From Sporocytophaga myxococcoides (GTDB taxonomy: Bacteria; Bacteroidota; Bacteroidia; Cytophagales; Cytophagaceae): DNA of 64,000 bases. The stretch lies in the NCBI RefSeq assembly GCF_000775915.1, contig NZ_BBLT01000002.1, forward strand, positions 496,001 through 560,000, written 5' to 3'. The notes beneath the pieces are model-generated. The model saw only the letters and a list, made by a program, of their open reading frames with translations, had not been told where the DNA came from and made no database searches. A program made the position numbers and the translations under genes. This document shows positions 18,292 to 28,039 of the stretch, piece after piece. Numbering within the stretch: position 1 is the first letter of the stretch; each line of letters starts with the position of its first letter.

Positions 18292-19344
18292 ATGATAAAA
18301 TTTATATCGACTAGGTTTTTATATGGCTTTCTGGTACTGTTCGGTGCTTTGATAGTTGTATTTTTTCTTTTTAATGTATTGCCGGGTGATCCAGTAGCCA
18401 TGATGGCAGGTCAGAGAACTGACGTTTCCACCCGAGAGGCCATTACCAGAGAGCTTGGCCTTGATCAGCCACTTCCAGTGCAATTGGGCTATTATCTGAA
18501 TGATCTTTCTCCTGTTTCTATTCACCGAGATACTGAAGCAAATGAAAAGAATTATGAATATAAAAAGCTTTTTAAAGTAAAAGATAAAGTTGTTGTAGTA
18601 AAATATCCATATCTGAGAAGGTCATTTCAAACCAACAAAAAAGTTAGTGAGATCATAATTGAAAATCTTGAGGGAACTTTCTGGCTGGCTTTTGCAGCAA
18701 TGTTATTTGCTACAGTGTTTGGAATACTCTTTGGAATGATGGCTTCTGTCAAGCCCAACAGTCTTCTTGATCATTCGACCATTTCCCTTTCAGTTTTAGG
18801 AATTTCAGCCCCTCCATTTGTAATGGGGGCATTAATTGCAATGGTTTTTGGATACTACCTTTCTGATTATACGGGTTTGAATACTTCCGGGCAGTTATGG
18901 GAGGATGATTTAAATGGAAGAAAGCTGGTGTTGAAGAATCTTATTTTACCAGCATTTACTTTGGGCCTCAGGCCATTGGCTATAATTATTCAGTTAACAA
19001 GAAGCAGTATGCTGGATGTTTTGTCACAGGATTATATAAGAACGGCGAGAGCTAAAGGGCTTCGATATTATAAAATAATACTTAAGCATGCGTTGAAAAA
19101 TGCTTTGAATCCAGTTATTACTGCAGTTTCAGGGTGGCTGGCTTCGCTAATGGCAGGAGCATTTTTTATCGAATACATATTTAACTGGAAGGGAATTGGC
19201 TCCGTTACAATCGATGCGGTATATAAGCTCGATTTCCCTGTAGTGATGGGTACCACCTTATTTGTAGCTCTCGTTTTCATAGTTGTTAATATTTGTGTAG
19301 ATATTTTATATGCAGCCATTGATCCACGGGTCAGATTGCATTAA
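18292..19344 (+). CDS. ABC transporter permease, DppB/OppB type
   Basis: A 350-aa inner-membrane permease of the peptide/nickel importer family. The N-terminal helix with FNVLPGDPVAMMAGQRT is the family signature, and the BPD_transp_1 domain follows (~125-345) with the EAA-like loop DYIRTARAKGLRYYKIILKHALKNAL. An insert of about 60 polar residues after the first helix is typical of Bacteroidota members. No ATPase, second permease or binding protein is nearby, so the partners must be encoded elsewhere. Confidence 0.88.
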   Translation: MIKFISTRFLYGFLVLFGALIVVFFLFNVLPGDPVAMMAGQRTDVSTREAITRELGLDQPLPVQLGYYLNDLSPVSIHRDTEANEKNYEYKKLFKVKDKVVVVKYPYLRRSFQTNKKVSEIIIENLEGTFWLAFAAMLFATVFGILFGMMASVKPNSLLDHSTISLSVLGISAPPFVMGALIAMVFGYYLSDYTGLNTSGQLWEDDLNGRKLVLKNLILPAFTLGLRPLAIIIQLTRSSMLDVLSQDYIRTARAKGLRYYKIILKHALKNALNPVITAVSGWLASLMAGAFFIEYIFNWKGIGSVTIDAVYKLDFPVVMGTTLFVALVFIVVNICVDILYAAIDPRVRLH

Positions 19345-19354
19345 TTTTACTTGC

Positions 19355-19870
19355 ATGAAGCTTTTTTTAATTGGACTTCCGGGTTCTGGGAAATCTACCC
19401 TTGGCGTAAAGCTTGCGGAACTACTTAATTTTGACTTTTTAGATACCGATGCATCAATAGTCAAAACAGAAGGATTGACAATTAATGAGATATTTCATCA
19501 GTTTGGTGAAGAATATTTCAGACGACTGGAAGAATCAACCTTAAAGCAACTCAATCATCTGGATAATATTGTCATATCGACAGGAGGAGGTTTACCATGT
19601 TTTTATGATAATATGAATTTAATAAAATCAATGGGGTTCAGTATATATCTGAACGTTTCTCCGGAATTAATTACAGAAAGGCTGTATGCTGTAAATGATC
19701 AAAGCAGACCGATGGTAAAGGGCAAAAGCAAAGAAGATATGCTGGCTTTTCTTATTCAAAAAAGTGCAGAGAGAACAGATTTTTACAAAAGGGCTAACCT
19801 GGAAATAAGCGCAGGTATTTCTCCGGAAGAAGTAATAGAATTGTTGAAAGAAAAGAAAATTATTTTTTGA
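19355..19870 (+). CDS. aroK: Shikimate kinase
   Basis: It phosphorylates shikimate with ATP in the aromatic amino acid pathway. The 171-aa protein shows the Walker A GLPGSGKSTLG, DTDASI with the shikimate-binding Asp, the Arg in FRRLEE, the GGGLP motif and the lid RPMVKG. The start ATG 19355 is the natural N-terminus (MKLFLIGLPG); an in-frame ATG upstream lies inside the permease gene. Its end overlaps the convergent TlpA gene by 11 bp. Confidence 0.95.
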   Translation: MKLFLIGLPGSGKSTLGVKLAELLNFDFLDTDASIVKTEGLTINEIFHQFGEEYFRRLEESTLKQLNHLDNIVISTGGGLPCFYDNMNLIKSMGFSIYLNVSPELITERLYAVNDQSRPMVKGKSKEDMLAFLIQKSAERTDFYKRANLEISAGISPEEVIELLKEKKIIF

Positions 19871-20771
19871 AGAAGGTATTAACAGTTCCTTCAAGGCTGA
19901 TGTAGTAATTGCCGGAAGAAAGATCCTGAACCATAATAACTTCTCCAGATCCTTTCTTAATCAGTTTACCTCTTTGATTGTATATTTCGAAATTAGCGTT
20001 TTTAGATAAAGTAATTTGATCATCTACCCTTTGGGGATAAAAAGTAACAAGCGCCTGATCGTTTACTTTTTTGAGAAAGAGAGATGACTTACCTTCGTAC
20101 CTGATAAGGTATTCAGAGGCCGCTAATCCTGTAATATCAACTTCTTCACTTTTGCCTTTCAGTAAAACATTTCCTTTTAGATCTTCAATCTGATACTTTG
20201 CTTTTGCGGTGAAAAAAAGTTTGCCGGCGGCGGTTTGTGGATAAAACTGAACTTGCTCATTGAATAGAAAGTTAAGCTTTTTGTCAAGATCGTATTCGTC
20301 AAGATCAGTCCCGATGATAATACCCTTTTCATCAATTAAAAAGGTAGCGGGAATTCCTGAAATGTCATAAAGTTCAGCTACTTCATTTTCCCAGCCTTTT
20401 AAATCACTTCCATGGAAGGGCCATGATAGCTGGTCTTTTTTTATGGCATTAAGCCAGGCTTCTTTTTTAGTATCCAATGAAACACTGAAAATTTCAAATC
20501 CTTTATCATGATACTTATGATAAAGTGCAACTATTTCCGGATTGACTTGGCGGCAAGGCATACACCATGAAGCCCAAAAATCAAGTAATACGATTTTGTC
20601 AGAAAGATCTGAAAGACGGATTATTTTTCCGTTAGGATCTTCAATTTTAAAATCAGGAGCTTTTTGGCCCACTTTGGGTTGTGCGAAAGAAAAAAAGAAA
20701 GATGAAGAGAAAGCCGCCCATAATATGATTATTTTAAGCACTTTGCTCTTCATCTTGATATAAATTTTCAT
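19860..20771 (-). CDS. TlpA-like thioredoxin with two C-terminal sorting-like repeats
   Basis: A 303-aa exported thiol-disulfide protein. A signal peptide (~1-30) is followed by a TlpA/ResA-type thioredoxin domain (~33-170) with active site WASWCMPCR (C70, C73) and cis-Pro GIPATFLID. Two tandem ~60-residue modules follow (176-235 and 244-303). Each starts FYPQ and ends with FLKK or FFKK, and each has a D/N..G.L...G segment like a type IX secretion type A sorting domain. It probably acts at or outside the outer membrane. It is the last gene of the porin unit, which reads lipoprotein, porin, TlpA. Confidence 0.85.
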   Translation of the reverse strand: MKIYIKMKSKVLKIIILWAAFSSSFFFSFAQPKVGQKAPDFKIEDPNGKIIRLSDLSDKIVLLDFWASWCMPCRQVNPEIVALYHKYHDKGFEIFSVSLDTKKEAWLNAIKKDQLSWPFHGSDLKGWENEVAELYDISGIPATFLIDEKGIIIGTDLDEYDLDKKLNFLFNEQVQFYPQTAAGKLFFTAKAKYQIEDLKGNVLLKGKSEEVDITGLAASEYLIRYEGKSSLFLKKVNDQALVTFYPQRVDDQITLSKNANFEIYNQRGKLIKKGSGEVIMVQDLSSGNYYISLEGTVNTFFKK

Positions 20772-20778
20772 TTAAAAA

Positions 20779-22335
20779 TTAAAAACTAGTTCCAATTGTA
20801 ATTACAACACTCGTATTTCTGTTATTTACGATTGCCATAGGTTCTCTGCCACTGTTTAAGTGATAAGAATAGTAATTACTTTTGTAGAATGTATTTACAA
20901 ATGCAATATCAGCATAAAAGCTTTCGGATTTCAAACCAGCTCCGAATGTAAAAGTATTGATAGTTCTATCCAGATTATCGACTATTCCATGCCTGTATGG
21001 ATCTCCCAAACGGGCATATCCTGCTCTAAGTCTATAGTCTCCAAGTCTGGCTTCTGCTCCGAGGTTAAAGTTTAGTGTAGTTTTATAAAGATTCTTTATT
21101 ACATCATTATCAGCATCCAATTCCTGAGGATCAGCACCTTTTAATCTTGCCCCGCTATAACCAACAACTTCAACATCTCCTGAAATAAACCCTGATTTTC
21201 CAGCAAATAAGGCTACTCCTGCTTTAGCCCTTGCCGGAGTTGTCAGATTATAATTATAAGTTCCGGGAAGGGTGGAGTATGTAGGATCAGAGTCAGGTAT
21301 GACAAATTCATTTACAAAATCGGCATTTAAATTTGTTCTTAATTTATAATCGTAAATGGTTCTGATAGCATAATATGTTGGTGTTTGGCCGGTAACTCCA
21401 ATTCTTATCCAATCAGCAGGTTTTATAATTGCACCTACCTTGAAATTAATTCCGGTTCCCCTTAGTGATAAATTATCATAAAATGAAAAGCTATCAATAG
21501 TATCTCTTGTTTGAGTATTTGTTTCTGTAAATACCTTGTTAGCTTCATATCTTATTGTTGCAATGCCTAAAGAGGCTCCTAAATACACTTTATCATCAAT
21601 ATTTCCACCATATGCTATGTCCCATTGACTCTGATTTCCTTTTGTAGCAACAATTTCTTTTTGCTTTACTATATTGTCGCTCATAAGTGAATGCCATGGA
21701 TTTCCAGGGCATTGAATTGGATTTTTATCTGCGTCAACTCCACAATTTACCGGATCAATAAGATAGGTATTGTAAGCTATTCCTACAATATCAGTAAGGG
21801 CATTAATATCTTGATTTGAAACTTCATCAATTGAATATCCTCTTGCTAATTCAGCTACATACTGTCCGAATGTATTAGATTTATTAAACCCACTATAACT
21901 AAATTGATTTTGAAAGTTATTGGTTCTTGTCATGCTGATACCAAATGAACCTCCGCGGTATTTTCCAGGAACAATATCATCTTTAGCTCCTGAAAAGACA
22001 ATTCCGATATTAGCTATATTAAAGCTGACTTTATTATCCCTTGTCTCTGTGCCAAGCATATTGGTTGTGGTTCCTGCGAAGTTTAGACCAGGGCTAATAC
22101 TCACATCAGATTTTCTGTAAAATCCCAGACCTGCAGGGTTGCTATTAAGTGTTCCCATATCTGCACCAAGTGCCGTTGTGGCTCCTGCGATACCCTGGAA
22201 GCGGGCAGTACCTCCAAATGTACTTTGAGAAAATCTCAATGCATCATTATAGTAACCAAATGGACCTTGAGAAAAAGCAGAAACAGAAAACAGGCTTAAA
22301 AAGCCTGTTGTAAAAATGAATTTTGATATCTTCAT
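20779..22335 (-). CDS. OMPP1/FadL/TodX-family outer membrane porin
   Basis: A 518-aa outer membrane beta-barrel. A signal peptide (MKISKFIFTTGFLSLFSVSAFSQ) is followed by a family-typical hatch start (DALRFSQS, GTARFQGIAGATTALGADMG, NPAGLGFYRKSD). Alternating beta strands follow, ending in an aromatic C-terminal residue (ITIGTSF). Relatives move hydrophobic compounds across the outer membrane; the substrate is unknown here. It lies 7 bp upstream of the TlpA gene and 9 bp downstream of the lipoprotein gene. Confidence 0.87.
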   Translation of the reverse strand: MKISKFIFTTGFLSLFSVSAFSQGPFGYYNDALRFSQSTFGGTARFQGIAGATTALGADMGTLNSNPAGLGFYRKSDVSISPGLNFAGTTTNMLGTETRDNKVSFNIANIGIVFSGAKDDIVPGKYRGGSFGISMTRTNNFQNQFSYSGFNKSNTFGQYVAELARGYSIDEVSNQDINALTDIVGIAYNTYLIDPVNCGVDADKNPIQCPGNPWHSLMSDNIVKQKEIVATKGNQSQWDIAYGGNIDDKVYLGASLGIATIRYEANKVFTETNTQTRDTIDSFSFYDNLSLRGTGINFKVGAIIKPADWIRIGVTGQTPTYYAIRTIYDYKLRTNLNADFVNEFVIPDSDPTYSTLPGTYNYNLTTPARAKAGVALFAGKSGFISGDVEVVGYSGARLKGADPQELDADNDVIKNLYKTTLNFNLGAEARLGDYRLRAGYARLGDPYRHGIVDNLDRTINTFTFGAGLKSESFYADIAFVNTFYKSNYYSYHLNSGREPMAIVNNRNTSVVITIGTSF

Positions 22336-22344
22336 ATTATTATG

Positions 22345-23685
22345 CTAAAACCTTCTTCTTCCTGCAGGAGAGCTGTTTTGGGATGGAGCCGAACCACCTC
22401 CGCTGCTACCACCTCTTGGAGAAGGCGAACTGTAGTTATGATTATTATAGTTATTGCTATTGTTATAATTGTGATTATTATAGCCACTGTTACTATTGCT
22501 ATTGCTATTACCATAAGAAGAACCTCTCTGATTATTGTAAATCTGTCTTCTATTGCTATTGTTATTGTTATTGCTTCCTCCTCCTGAGTTCCCTGAATTA
22601 TTTGAAGGAGAAGAATAGCGGTCATTAGATTGATAAGTTGAACGATTATCGGGAGTAGTAGTAGGTGAAGACGTGCCAGATTGTTGGCTATTACTGCCGG
22701 AATTATCTCCCGGATAATAGATTTGTTTTCTGCCATTCTTGTCTTCTTTGATTACTCTGCCTTGATTGTTATAGGTTTCTTGTGTATTTCCGTTAGAGTA
22801 TCTTTGCGTTCTAGGGTCATTATTATTTTGAGGAGTATTAACTCTCCCTGCTGTTCTGTCTTGTCTAGGACCATTGTTAACTGGTTTGGATTTTACATTT
22901 CCATTATGATAGCCTTGAATGTATCCATTATAATATCCTCGGTCAAAGCTGCTGTATGGATATCCATAGTAGGGATAGCTATAATATGGAGTGCCCCACC
23001 AAGAGGTAGCCCAGTGAGGAGAGTAGAATCTGTTATATGGTGAATACCAAGGAGAATAATAATCATAAATACCTCCGTAATAAGGGTTTCCCCAGCCTGT
23101 GCCGCAAAAGATATAATTACCATAACCATATCCAGGATAGAATGAATTGTAGCCATAATAGCTATTCCAACCCCATCCTGTATTGTAACCAAAGCTTACC
23201 GTAATTCTTGAAGTTGGTCCAAAGAAAGCGTAAGGGTTCCAGCCCGTTGTATAACCCATTCCCCAGTTATATCTTCTTGCAGAATTGTTACTATAGTAGT
23301 AATCGTCGTTGTCATAGTAATTATTATTCGTGATATATGTATCACCTCCAGAGCTTGAAGAAGATGATGTACTGCTTTTATATGTATATCTTGAATAATC
23401 TACAGGTTTATCACTTGAAGAGTAACTGTATTCTTCGTTGGATGAAGACTGGTTATAATTATTTGAATAATTTTGATTATTATCAGAATTGTAATTCTGA
23501 GGTCTATCATTTCCTGTATATGTCTGGTTAGTAGTGGCAACAGGTTGTATCTTCCTTTTATCTTTAGAAGAAAAATAAAGGTCATCATTTTCAGGAGAAG
23601 ATGATGTGAACTGATTACCGGTACAAGCACCCATTATTCCCAATACTGTCAGCACCAGTAATTTTTTGAGTCCAAATGATTTCAT
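22345..23685 (-). CDS. Low-complexity Tyr/Asn/Ser/Gly-rich lipoprotein
   Basis: A 446-aa predicted lipoprotein. The lipobox IMGAC gives Cys21 as the lipidated residue. The mature part is low-complexity: a Ser/Asn-rich segment, a Tyr/Trp/Gly-rich middle (repeated YYGY, WGTPYYSYPYYGYPY-like runs, ~130-260) and an Asn/Ser/Gly-rich tail ending in RRRF. Such composition resembles adhesive or prion-like matrix proteins. It has no catalytic domain. It heads a three-gene unit with the porin and TlpA protein. Long open frames on the opposite strand here are by-products of the repeats. Confidence 0.75.
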   Translation of the reverse strand: MKSFGLKKLLVLTVLGIMGACTGNQFTSSSPENDDLYFSSKDKRKIQPVATTNQTYTGNDRPQNYNSDNNQNYSNNYNQSSSNEEYSYSSSDKPVDYSRYTYKSSTSSSSSSGGDTYITNNNYYDNDDYYYSNNSARRYNWGMGYTTGWNPYAFFGPTSRITVSFGYNTGWGWNSYYGYNSFYPGYGYGNYIFCGTGWGNPYYGGIYDYYSPWYSPYNRFYSPHWATSWWGTPYYSYPYYGYPYSSFDRGYYNGYIQGYHNGNVKSKPVNNGPRQDRTAGRVNTPQNNNDPRTQRYSNGNTQETYNNQGRVIKEDKNGRKQIYYPGDNSGSNSQQSGTSSPTTTPDNRSTYQSNDRYSSPSNNSGNSGGGSNNNNNSNRRQIYNNQRGSSYGNSNSNSNSGYNNHNYNNSNNYNNHNYSSPSPRGGSSGGGSAPSQNSSPAGRRRF

Positions 23686-23826
23686 AGAAATACTATTTAT
23701 CTGTATTAATAACTAACGACAAGGACCTTCAGTCCATTATGCATAAGCAAATTAATTTATTTTTGGCTAAAGGACTATGAAAAACCGTTTTATTCAACTT
23801 TTAAAAACAATTTTCTAGTCTTATAG

Positions 23827-23834
23827 TATATTTG
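23827..23834 (+). promoter_or_regulatory. proS -7 promoter element
   Basis: TATATTTG matches TAnnTTTG, 50 bp upstream of the proS start. No convincing -33 TTG lies at the expected distance. Confidence 0.5.
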
Positions 23835-23883
23835 CCACTTCAATAATTAAAGATCAAAAGGTATACCAAAATAAATAAAAATA

Positions 23884-25359
23884 ATGAGCAAAGGATTGCC
23901 AAAAAGAAGTGAAGATTATTCTGCATGGTATAATGAACTGGTAAAAAGAGCGGATCTGGCTGAAAATTCGGCGGTTAGAGGTTGTATGGTTATTAAACCC
24001 TATGGTTTTTCCATTTGGGAAAAAATGCAGTCGGTTTTAGATAAAATGTTTAAAGATACAGGACATTCCAATGCCTATTTTCCTCTTTTTATCCCCAAAT
24101 CTTATTTAAGCAAAGAAGCAAGTCACGTCGAGGGTTTTGCAAAGGAATGTGCAGTAGTAACGCACTACAGATTAAAAAATTCTCCGGATGGAAAAGGTGT
24201 AATTGTAGATCCGGAAGCAAAACTTGAAGAAGAACTTATAGTAAGGCCTACTTCAGAAACCGTAATCTGGAGTACATATAAAAACTGGATTCAGTCATAT
24301 AGAGATCTTCCATTGCTTGTAAATCAATGGGCTAATGTGGTTCGCTGGGAAATGAGAACCCGGTTGTTTCTGCGTACTGCAGAATTTCTGTGGCAGGAAG
24401 GTCACACTGCACATTCTACCTCTCAGGAAGCAATCAGAGAGACCGAACAAATGCTTGAAATATATGGAAATTTTGCTGAGCAATTTATGGCAATGCCTGT
24501 TGTAAAAGGTAAAAAGACAGCAAATGAGCGTTTTGCAGGAGCGGAAGATACATACTGTATTGAGGCTCTAATGCAGGATGGAAAAGCTTTACAGGCAGGA
24601 ACTTCGCATTTTCTTGGGCAAAATTTTGCCAAAGCTTTTGATGTAAAATTTGCAAACCAGGCAGGTCAATTGGATTTTGTCTGGGGAACATCCTGGGGAG
24701 TGAGTACCAGATTAATGGGAGCACTTATTATGGCTCATTCAGATGATGAAGGCCTGGTTTTACCTCCGGCCCTGGCTCCGATTCAGGTGGTAATTGTACC
24801 TATTTTCAAAGGAAAAGAACAACTAGAACTAATAAGGGAAAAAGCTGATGTTATCAGGAAACAACTTCTTGCAAAGGGAATTTCAGTGAAGTTTGATGAC
24901 AGAGATACCCAGACTCCTGGTTTTAAATTTGCTGAATATGAGCTTAAAGGAGTGCCTGTTCGTCTGGCACTTGGTGCACGAGACCTAGAAAATGGAACAA
25001 TTGAAATTGCACGTAGAGATACAAAAGAGAAAAAATCTTTTAAAATTGAGGAAGCCGTTACGCAAGTAGAATCCTTATTAACGGATATTCAGCAGAATAT
25101 TTTTAATAAAGCTTTGAAGTTCAGGGAAGAAAATACCACAAAAGTTGATTCTTTTGATGAATTCGTAAAAATTCTGGATACTAAAGGTGGATTTATTTTA
25201 GCCCACTGGGATGGTACTTCTGAAACTGAGGAGAAAATTAAAGAAGAAACAAAAGCCACTATCCGATGCATACCTCTTGATGCCAAAGAGGAACCTGGTA
25301 AATGTATTTATACAGGCAAGCCTAGTACAAAGAGAGTGGTATTTGCCAGAGCATACTAA
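23884..25359 (+). CDS. proS: Prolyl-tRNA synthetase (short, eukaryote/archaeon-like type)
   Basis: A class II aminoacyl-tRNA synthetase that charges tRNA-Pro. The 491-aa protein lacks the editing insertion of the E. coli type and has the C-terminal extension of the short class. Visible are motif 2 ([29 protein letters not shown], in two conserved parts), motif 3 ([16 protein letters not shown]), an anticodon-binding domain (~290-390; [18 protein letters not shown]) and the C-terminal C/H-containing region. It starts at ATG 23884 and is followed by a bidirectional terminator. Confidence 0.96.
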   Translation: MSKGLPKRSEDYSAWYNELVKRADLAENSAVRGCMVIKPYGFSIWEKMQSVLDKMFKDTGHSNAYFPLFIPKSYLSKEASHVEGFAKECAVVTHYRLKNSPDGKGVIVDPEAKLEEELIVRPTSETVIWSTYKNWIQSYRDLPLLVNQWANVVRWEMRTRLFLRTAEFLWQEGHTAHSTSQEAIRETEQMLEIYGNFAEQFMAMPVVKGKKTANERFAGAEDTYCIEALMQDGKALQAGTSHFLGQNFAKAFDVKFANQAGQLDFVWGTSWGVSTRLMGALIMAHSDDEGLVLPPALAPIQVVIVPIFKGKEQLELIREKADVIRKQLLAKGISVKFDDRDTQTPGFKFAEYELKGVPVRLALGARDLENGTIEIARRDTKEKKSFKIEEAVTQVESLLTDIQQNIFNKALKFREENTTKVDSFDEFVKILDTKGGFILAHWDGTSETEEKIKEETKATIRCIPLDAKEEPGKCIYTGKPSTKRVVFARAY

Positions 25360-25366
25360 ACAATTT

Positions 25367-25404
25367 AAAAGATTGTCCCAATTATTGCTTGGGACAGTCT
25401 TTTC
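25367..25404. terminator. Bidirectional terminator between proS and the convergent gene
   Basis: AAAAGATTGTCCCAA pairs with TTGGGACAGTCTTTT (one G-T position) around an ATTATTGC loop. The stop codon of the minus-strand gene lies inside the hairpin. Confidence 0.88.
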
Positions 25405-25897
25405 TCACTGTAAGACATTGTTCCACTCTAATTCCTTGAAAAATAAACCATTTTTCTTTTATTTTAATGGCATCATAGGATAATTTCATTGTTTTTCCAT
25501 TCATATCCTGAACTGCCATAAATACAGTATAATTATAGTCATTTTTTTTCATCTCCTGCTGATCTACCAACTCTGTCTGCGACCAGTTTAATTGATGATC
25601 AATTCCTGCTTCCTCTACAATTTCAAAATTTTCTTTGGTTTGATTTTTAAAGGTTTCAGGATCAATTTCGTCATAGATGTACTTATCTTTTTGAGAAGCG
25701 TGTTTTTTAAGATAAATAAGTTCATTTTCTTCTGGAATATATGACGAAAGTAGATCAAAACTATTCATTTTAAGAGCGCTGGCTATAGCTCCTGTAATCT
25801 CCTTACGCTTTAAAGCTCCTCTTTTTTCAATATCAACTTCATCATCCACGAGATTGATTGAAAAAAAGATTAATAGAATAGGTATAGTTTTTAGCAT
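25382..25897 (-). CDS. Secreted protein of unknown function
   Basis: A 171-aa product with a short hydrophobic N-terminus (MLKTIPILLIFFSINLV) that may act as a signal peptide. The mature part is charged and mixed alpha/beta. It contains DIEKRGALKRKEITGAIASALK and a C-terminal strand pattern (YTVFMAVQDMNGKTMKLSYDAIKIKEKWFIFQGIR) that recalls NTF2/lumazine-like or DUF-type lipoprotein folds. No family is assigned. The two C-terminal cysteines could form a disulfide. Confidence 0.6.
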   Translation of the reverse strand: MLKTIPILLIFFSINLVDDEVDIEKRGALKRKEITGAIASALKMNSFDLLSSYIPEENELIYLKKHASQKDKYIYDEIDPETFKNQTKENFEIVEEAGIDHQLNWSQTELVDQQEMKKNDYNYTVFMAVQDMNGKTMKLSYDAIKIKEKWFIFQGIRVEQCLTVRKDCPKQ

Positions 25898-26002
25898 GTT
25901 TTTTTACATATATCAATACAACCCTGGATAAAAACCAATAGTTATTTGGGTTATAATACCTCCTGTAAGTCACAGATTTCAATAATAGGAAAGGGAATAA
26001 AA

Positions 26003-26033
26003 TTGGCCTATTTGGATTAATTACATACCTTTA
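26003..26033 (+). promoter_or_regulatory. Possible panB promoter
   Basis: TTG at 26003-26005 and TACCTTTA (near TAnnTTTG) at 26026-26033, with 20 bp between them. It lies about 50 bp upstream of the panB ATG. The last base of the -7 box departs from consensus. Confidence 0.4.
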
Positions 26034-26084
26034 AGGAAATTATCAATTTAAATAACCGTTTTTACAGAGCATTATTAAAGTCAG

Positions 26085-26903
26085 ATGTCTGTTCACAAAT
26101 CAGAAATTAGAAAAGTAACTACCCACCAGTTACAGGAAATGAAGAATCGTAAAGAGAAGATCTCCATGCTTACTGCTTACGATTATTCAATGGCAAAAAT
26201 TCTGGACACAGCTGGTGTTGATGTTCTGCTTGTTGGAGACTCTGCTTCGAATGTGATAGCAGGACACGAGACTACCTTGCCAATAACTCTTGATCAGATG
26301 ATTTACCATGCGAGTTCTGTGATAAGGGCGGTAAGCAGGGCTTTGGTCGTAGTGGATCTTCCTTTCGGATCTTATCAGGGAAACTCTTCTGAAGCTTTAA
26401 GATCTGCCATCAGGATCATGAAGGAGTCAGGGGCCCACTCAGTAAAGATTGAAGGCGGTATAGAAATAAAAGAAAGTATTCTAAGAATATTAAGCGCTGG
26501 TGTACCAGTTATGGGGCATCTCGGACTCACTCCTCAGAGTATTTATAAATTCGGAACATACACAGTAAGAGCAAGAGAAGAGGCGGAAGCTAAGAAACTT
26601 ATTGAAGATGCCAGACTTTTAGAAGATTGTGGGTGTTTTGCTATTGTACTGGAAAAGATTCCTGCAGAATTAGCAAAAACAGTTGCCGAAGAGCTAACTA
26701 TTCCTGTGATTGGTATTGGAGCCGGTCCATTTGTTGATGGACAAGTACTTGTTACTCATGATATGCTTGGAATTACCAAAGAGTTTAAACCAAGGTTTTT
26801 GAGAAGATATGCGGAGCTTGATAATATCATTACCAATGCTGTTGAAGAGTATATTAAAGATGTAAAGTCTGTGGACTTTCCCGGACAAGATGAATATTAT
26901 TAA
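26085..26903 (+). CDS. panB: 3-methyl-2-oxobutanoate hydroxymethyltransferase
   Basis: It transfers a hydroxymethyl group from methylene-tetrahydrofolate to alpha-ketoisovalerate, making ketopantoate for pantothenate and CoA. At 272 aa it has the normal length. The TIM-barrel motifs are [35 protein letters not shown] (in parts), [26 protein letters not shown] and [15 protein letters not shown]. It is followed after 50 bp by a pseudouridine synthase gene. Confidence 0.97.
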   Translation: MSVHKSEIRKVTTHQLQEMKNRKEKISMLTAYDYSMAKILDTAGVDVLLVGDSASNVIAGHETTLPITLDQMIYHASSVIRAVSRALVVVDLPFGSYQGNSSEALRSAIRIMKESGAHSVKIEGGIEIKESILRILSAGVPVMGHLGLTPQSIYKFGTYTVRAREEAEAKKLIEDARLLEDCGCFAIVLEKIPAELAKTVAEELTIPVIGIGAGPFVDGQVLVTHDMLGITKEFKPRFLRRYAELDNIITNAVEEYIKDVKSVDFPGQDEYY

Positions 26904-26953
26904 ATTTATTATTATCAGTCAGACTATTTGACCTGACTTTAAGGCTTACCAAA

Positions 26954-27646
26954 GTGGATTTCTCAGATAAATTTGAGGTTGTCTTCGAGGACAATCATCT
27001 TATTATAGTTAATAAAAGAAGCGGCATTCTGGTGCAGGGTGATGAGACTGGAGATAAGGCATTACCTGATTATATCAAAGATTACTTAAGGATTAAATAC
27101 AATAAGCCGGGAAATATTTTTGCCGGTGTTGTACATAGACTTGACAGACCTGTAAGTGGGCTCGTCGTCATTGCCAAAACTTCCAAAGCTTTGGAAAGGA
27201 TGAATGAGATCTTCAGAGAAAGAAAGGTTGAAAAAGTATATTGGGCCATTGTTGGAAATAAGCCTCCGGATCTTTCAGGAAAGCTGGTTCACTGGATGAA
27301 GAAAGATGGTAAAATTAATGTATCCAAAACCTATGATAATCAGATAAAGGATAGTTTACGAGCAGAACTGGACTATCAGATGGTTGGTAAATCGGGGGAG
27401 TCATATTTGCTTGAGGTGAGTCCTCATACAGGCAGACATCATCAAATAAGGGCTCAATTGTCATCTATGGGATGTCCGATTAAAGGCGACGTGAAATATG
27501 GATTTTCTGAAAAAAATGCTGATCACAGTATTTGTCTTCATGCCAGGAGATTAAAATTTATTCACCCAGTAAAAAAGGAACCCATTGAACTTATTGCCAA
27601 TTTGCCGGGTTCGGGAGCTTGGGGGAAGTTTAGAATGTTTGAATAA
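26954..27646 (+). CDS. RluA-family pseudouridine synthase
   Basis: A 230-aa rRNA/tRNA pseudouridine synthase without an S4 domain. The catalytic Asp lies in the family motif VVHRLDRPVSGLVVIAKT, and GRHHQIRAQLSSMGCPIKGDVKYG is the second signature. The start is GTG 26954. The short form resembles RluA/TruC-type enzymes; the target uridine cannot be told from sequence. A weak AGTCAG/CTGACT hairpin lies in the gap after panB. Confidence 0.9.
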   Translation: MDFSDKFEVVFEDNHLIIVNKRSGILVQGDETGDKALPDYIKDYLRIKYNKPGNIFAGVVHRLDRPVSGLVVIAKTSKALERMNEIFRERKVEKVYWAIVGNKPPDLSGKLVHWMKKDGKINVSKTYDNQIKDSLRAELDYQMVGKSGESYLLEVSPHTGRHHQIRAQLSSMGCPIKGDVKYGFSEKNADHSICLHARRLKFIHPVKKEPIELIANLPGSGAWGKFRMFE

Positions 27647-27703
27647 CTTCAGAATTTATTCATAATTGATAATTAATTTTCAGTTAAATAAAATTATAAA
27701 AGA

Positions 27704-28009
27704 ATGAGCTTTTGGTTAAGATTGAAAGATAAGTGGGGGATAAGGAACAATTGGCAGATGGCGATTATTTTTATCGTTTTTGCAATAACAGGAATGTCAG
27801 CCGTTGAGGTCAGAAAGATTTTATTTCCATTGATAGGAGTAGTAGAGGATACTCCCTTTTATGTGAAGTTCCTTCTCTGGTTATTTGTGATCTTCCCATT
27901 TTATTATGTTTTTCTATTAACATATGGATTTATTTTTGGCCAGTTTCCATTCTTTTGGGCAATGACAAAAAAGACATTCGGAAGGTTTGGAAAGCCTTTT
28001 AAAAGGTAA
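27704..28009 (+). CDS. Small DUF6787-like membrane protein
   Basis: A 101-aa protein with two transmembrane helices (about 19-40 and 56-82) and amphipathic, basic ends (LRLKDKWGIRNNWQM; KKTFGRFGKPFKR). The pattern W.LKDKWGI.N.WQM and the C-terminal FGRFGKPFKR fit a Bacteroidota family sometimes misnamed as diacylglyceryl transferase (now DUF6787). No catalytic residues are evident. Confidence 0.7.
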   Translation: MSFWLRLKDKWGIRNNWQMAIIFIVFAITGMSAVEVRKILFPLIGVVEDTPFYVKFLLWLFVIFPFYYVFLLTYGFIFGQFPFFWAMTKKTFGRFGKPFKR

Positions 28010-28039
28010 AAAGTTATATCATAAAATATAACTTAAATA

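Noticed and set aside
22420-22620. CRISPR-like or microsatellite array
   Set aside because: The repeats are Asn/Ser codon runs without regular unit length or spacers.
22332-23630. Several long open frames on both strands
   Set aside because: They are shadows of the repetitive low-complexity lipoprotein gene and have no independent start signals or homology.
26917-26938. Terminator between panB and the pseudouridine synthase
   Set aside because: The AGTCAG/CTGACT stem is only 6 bp with a 10-nt loop and no T-tract, so it was not listed as a terminator.
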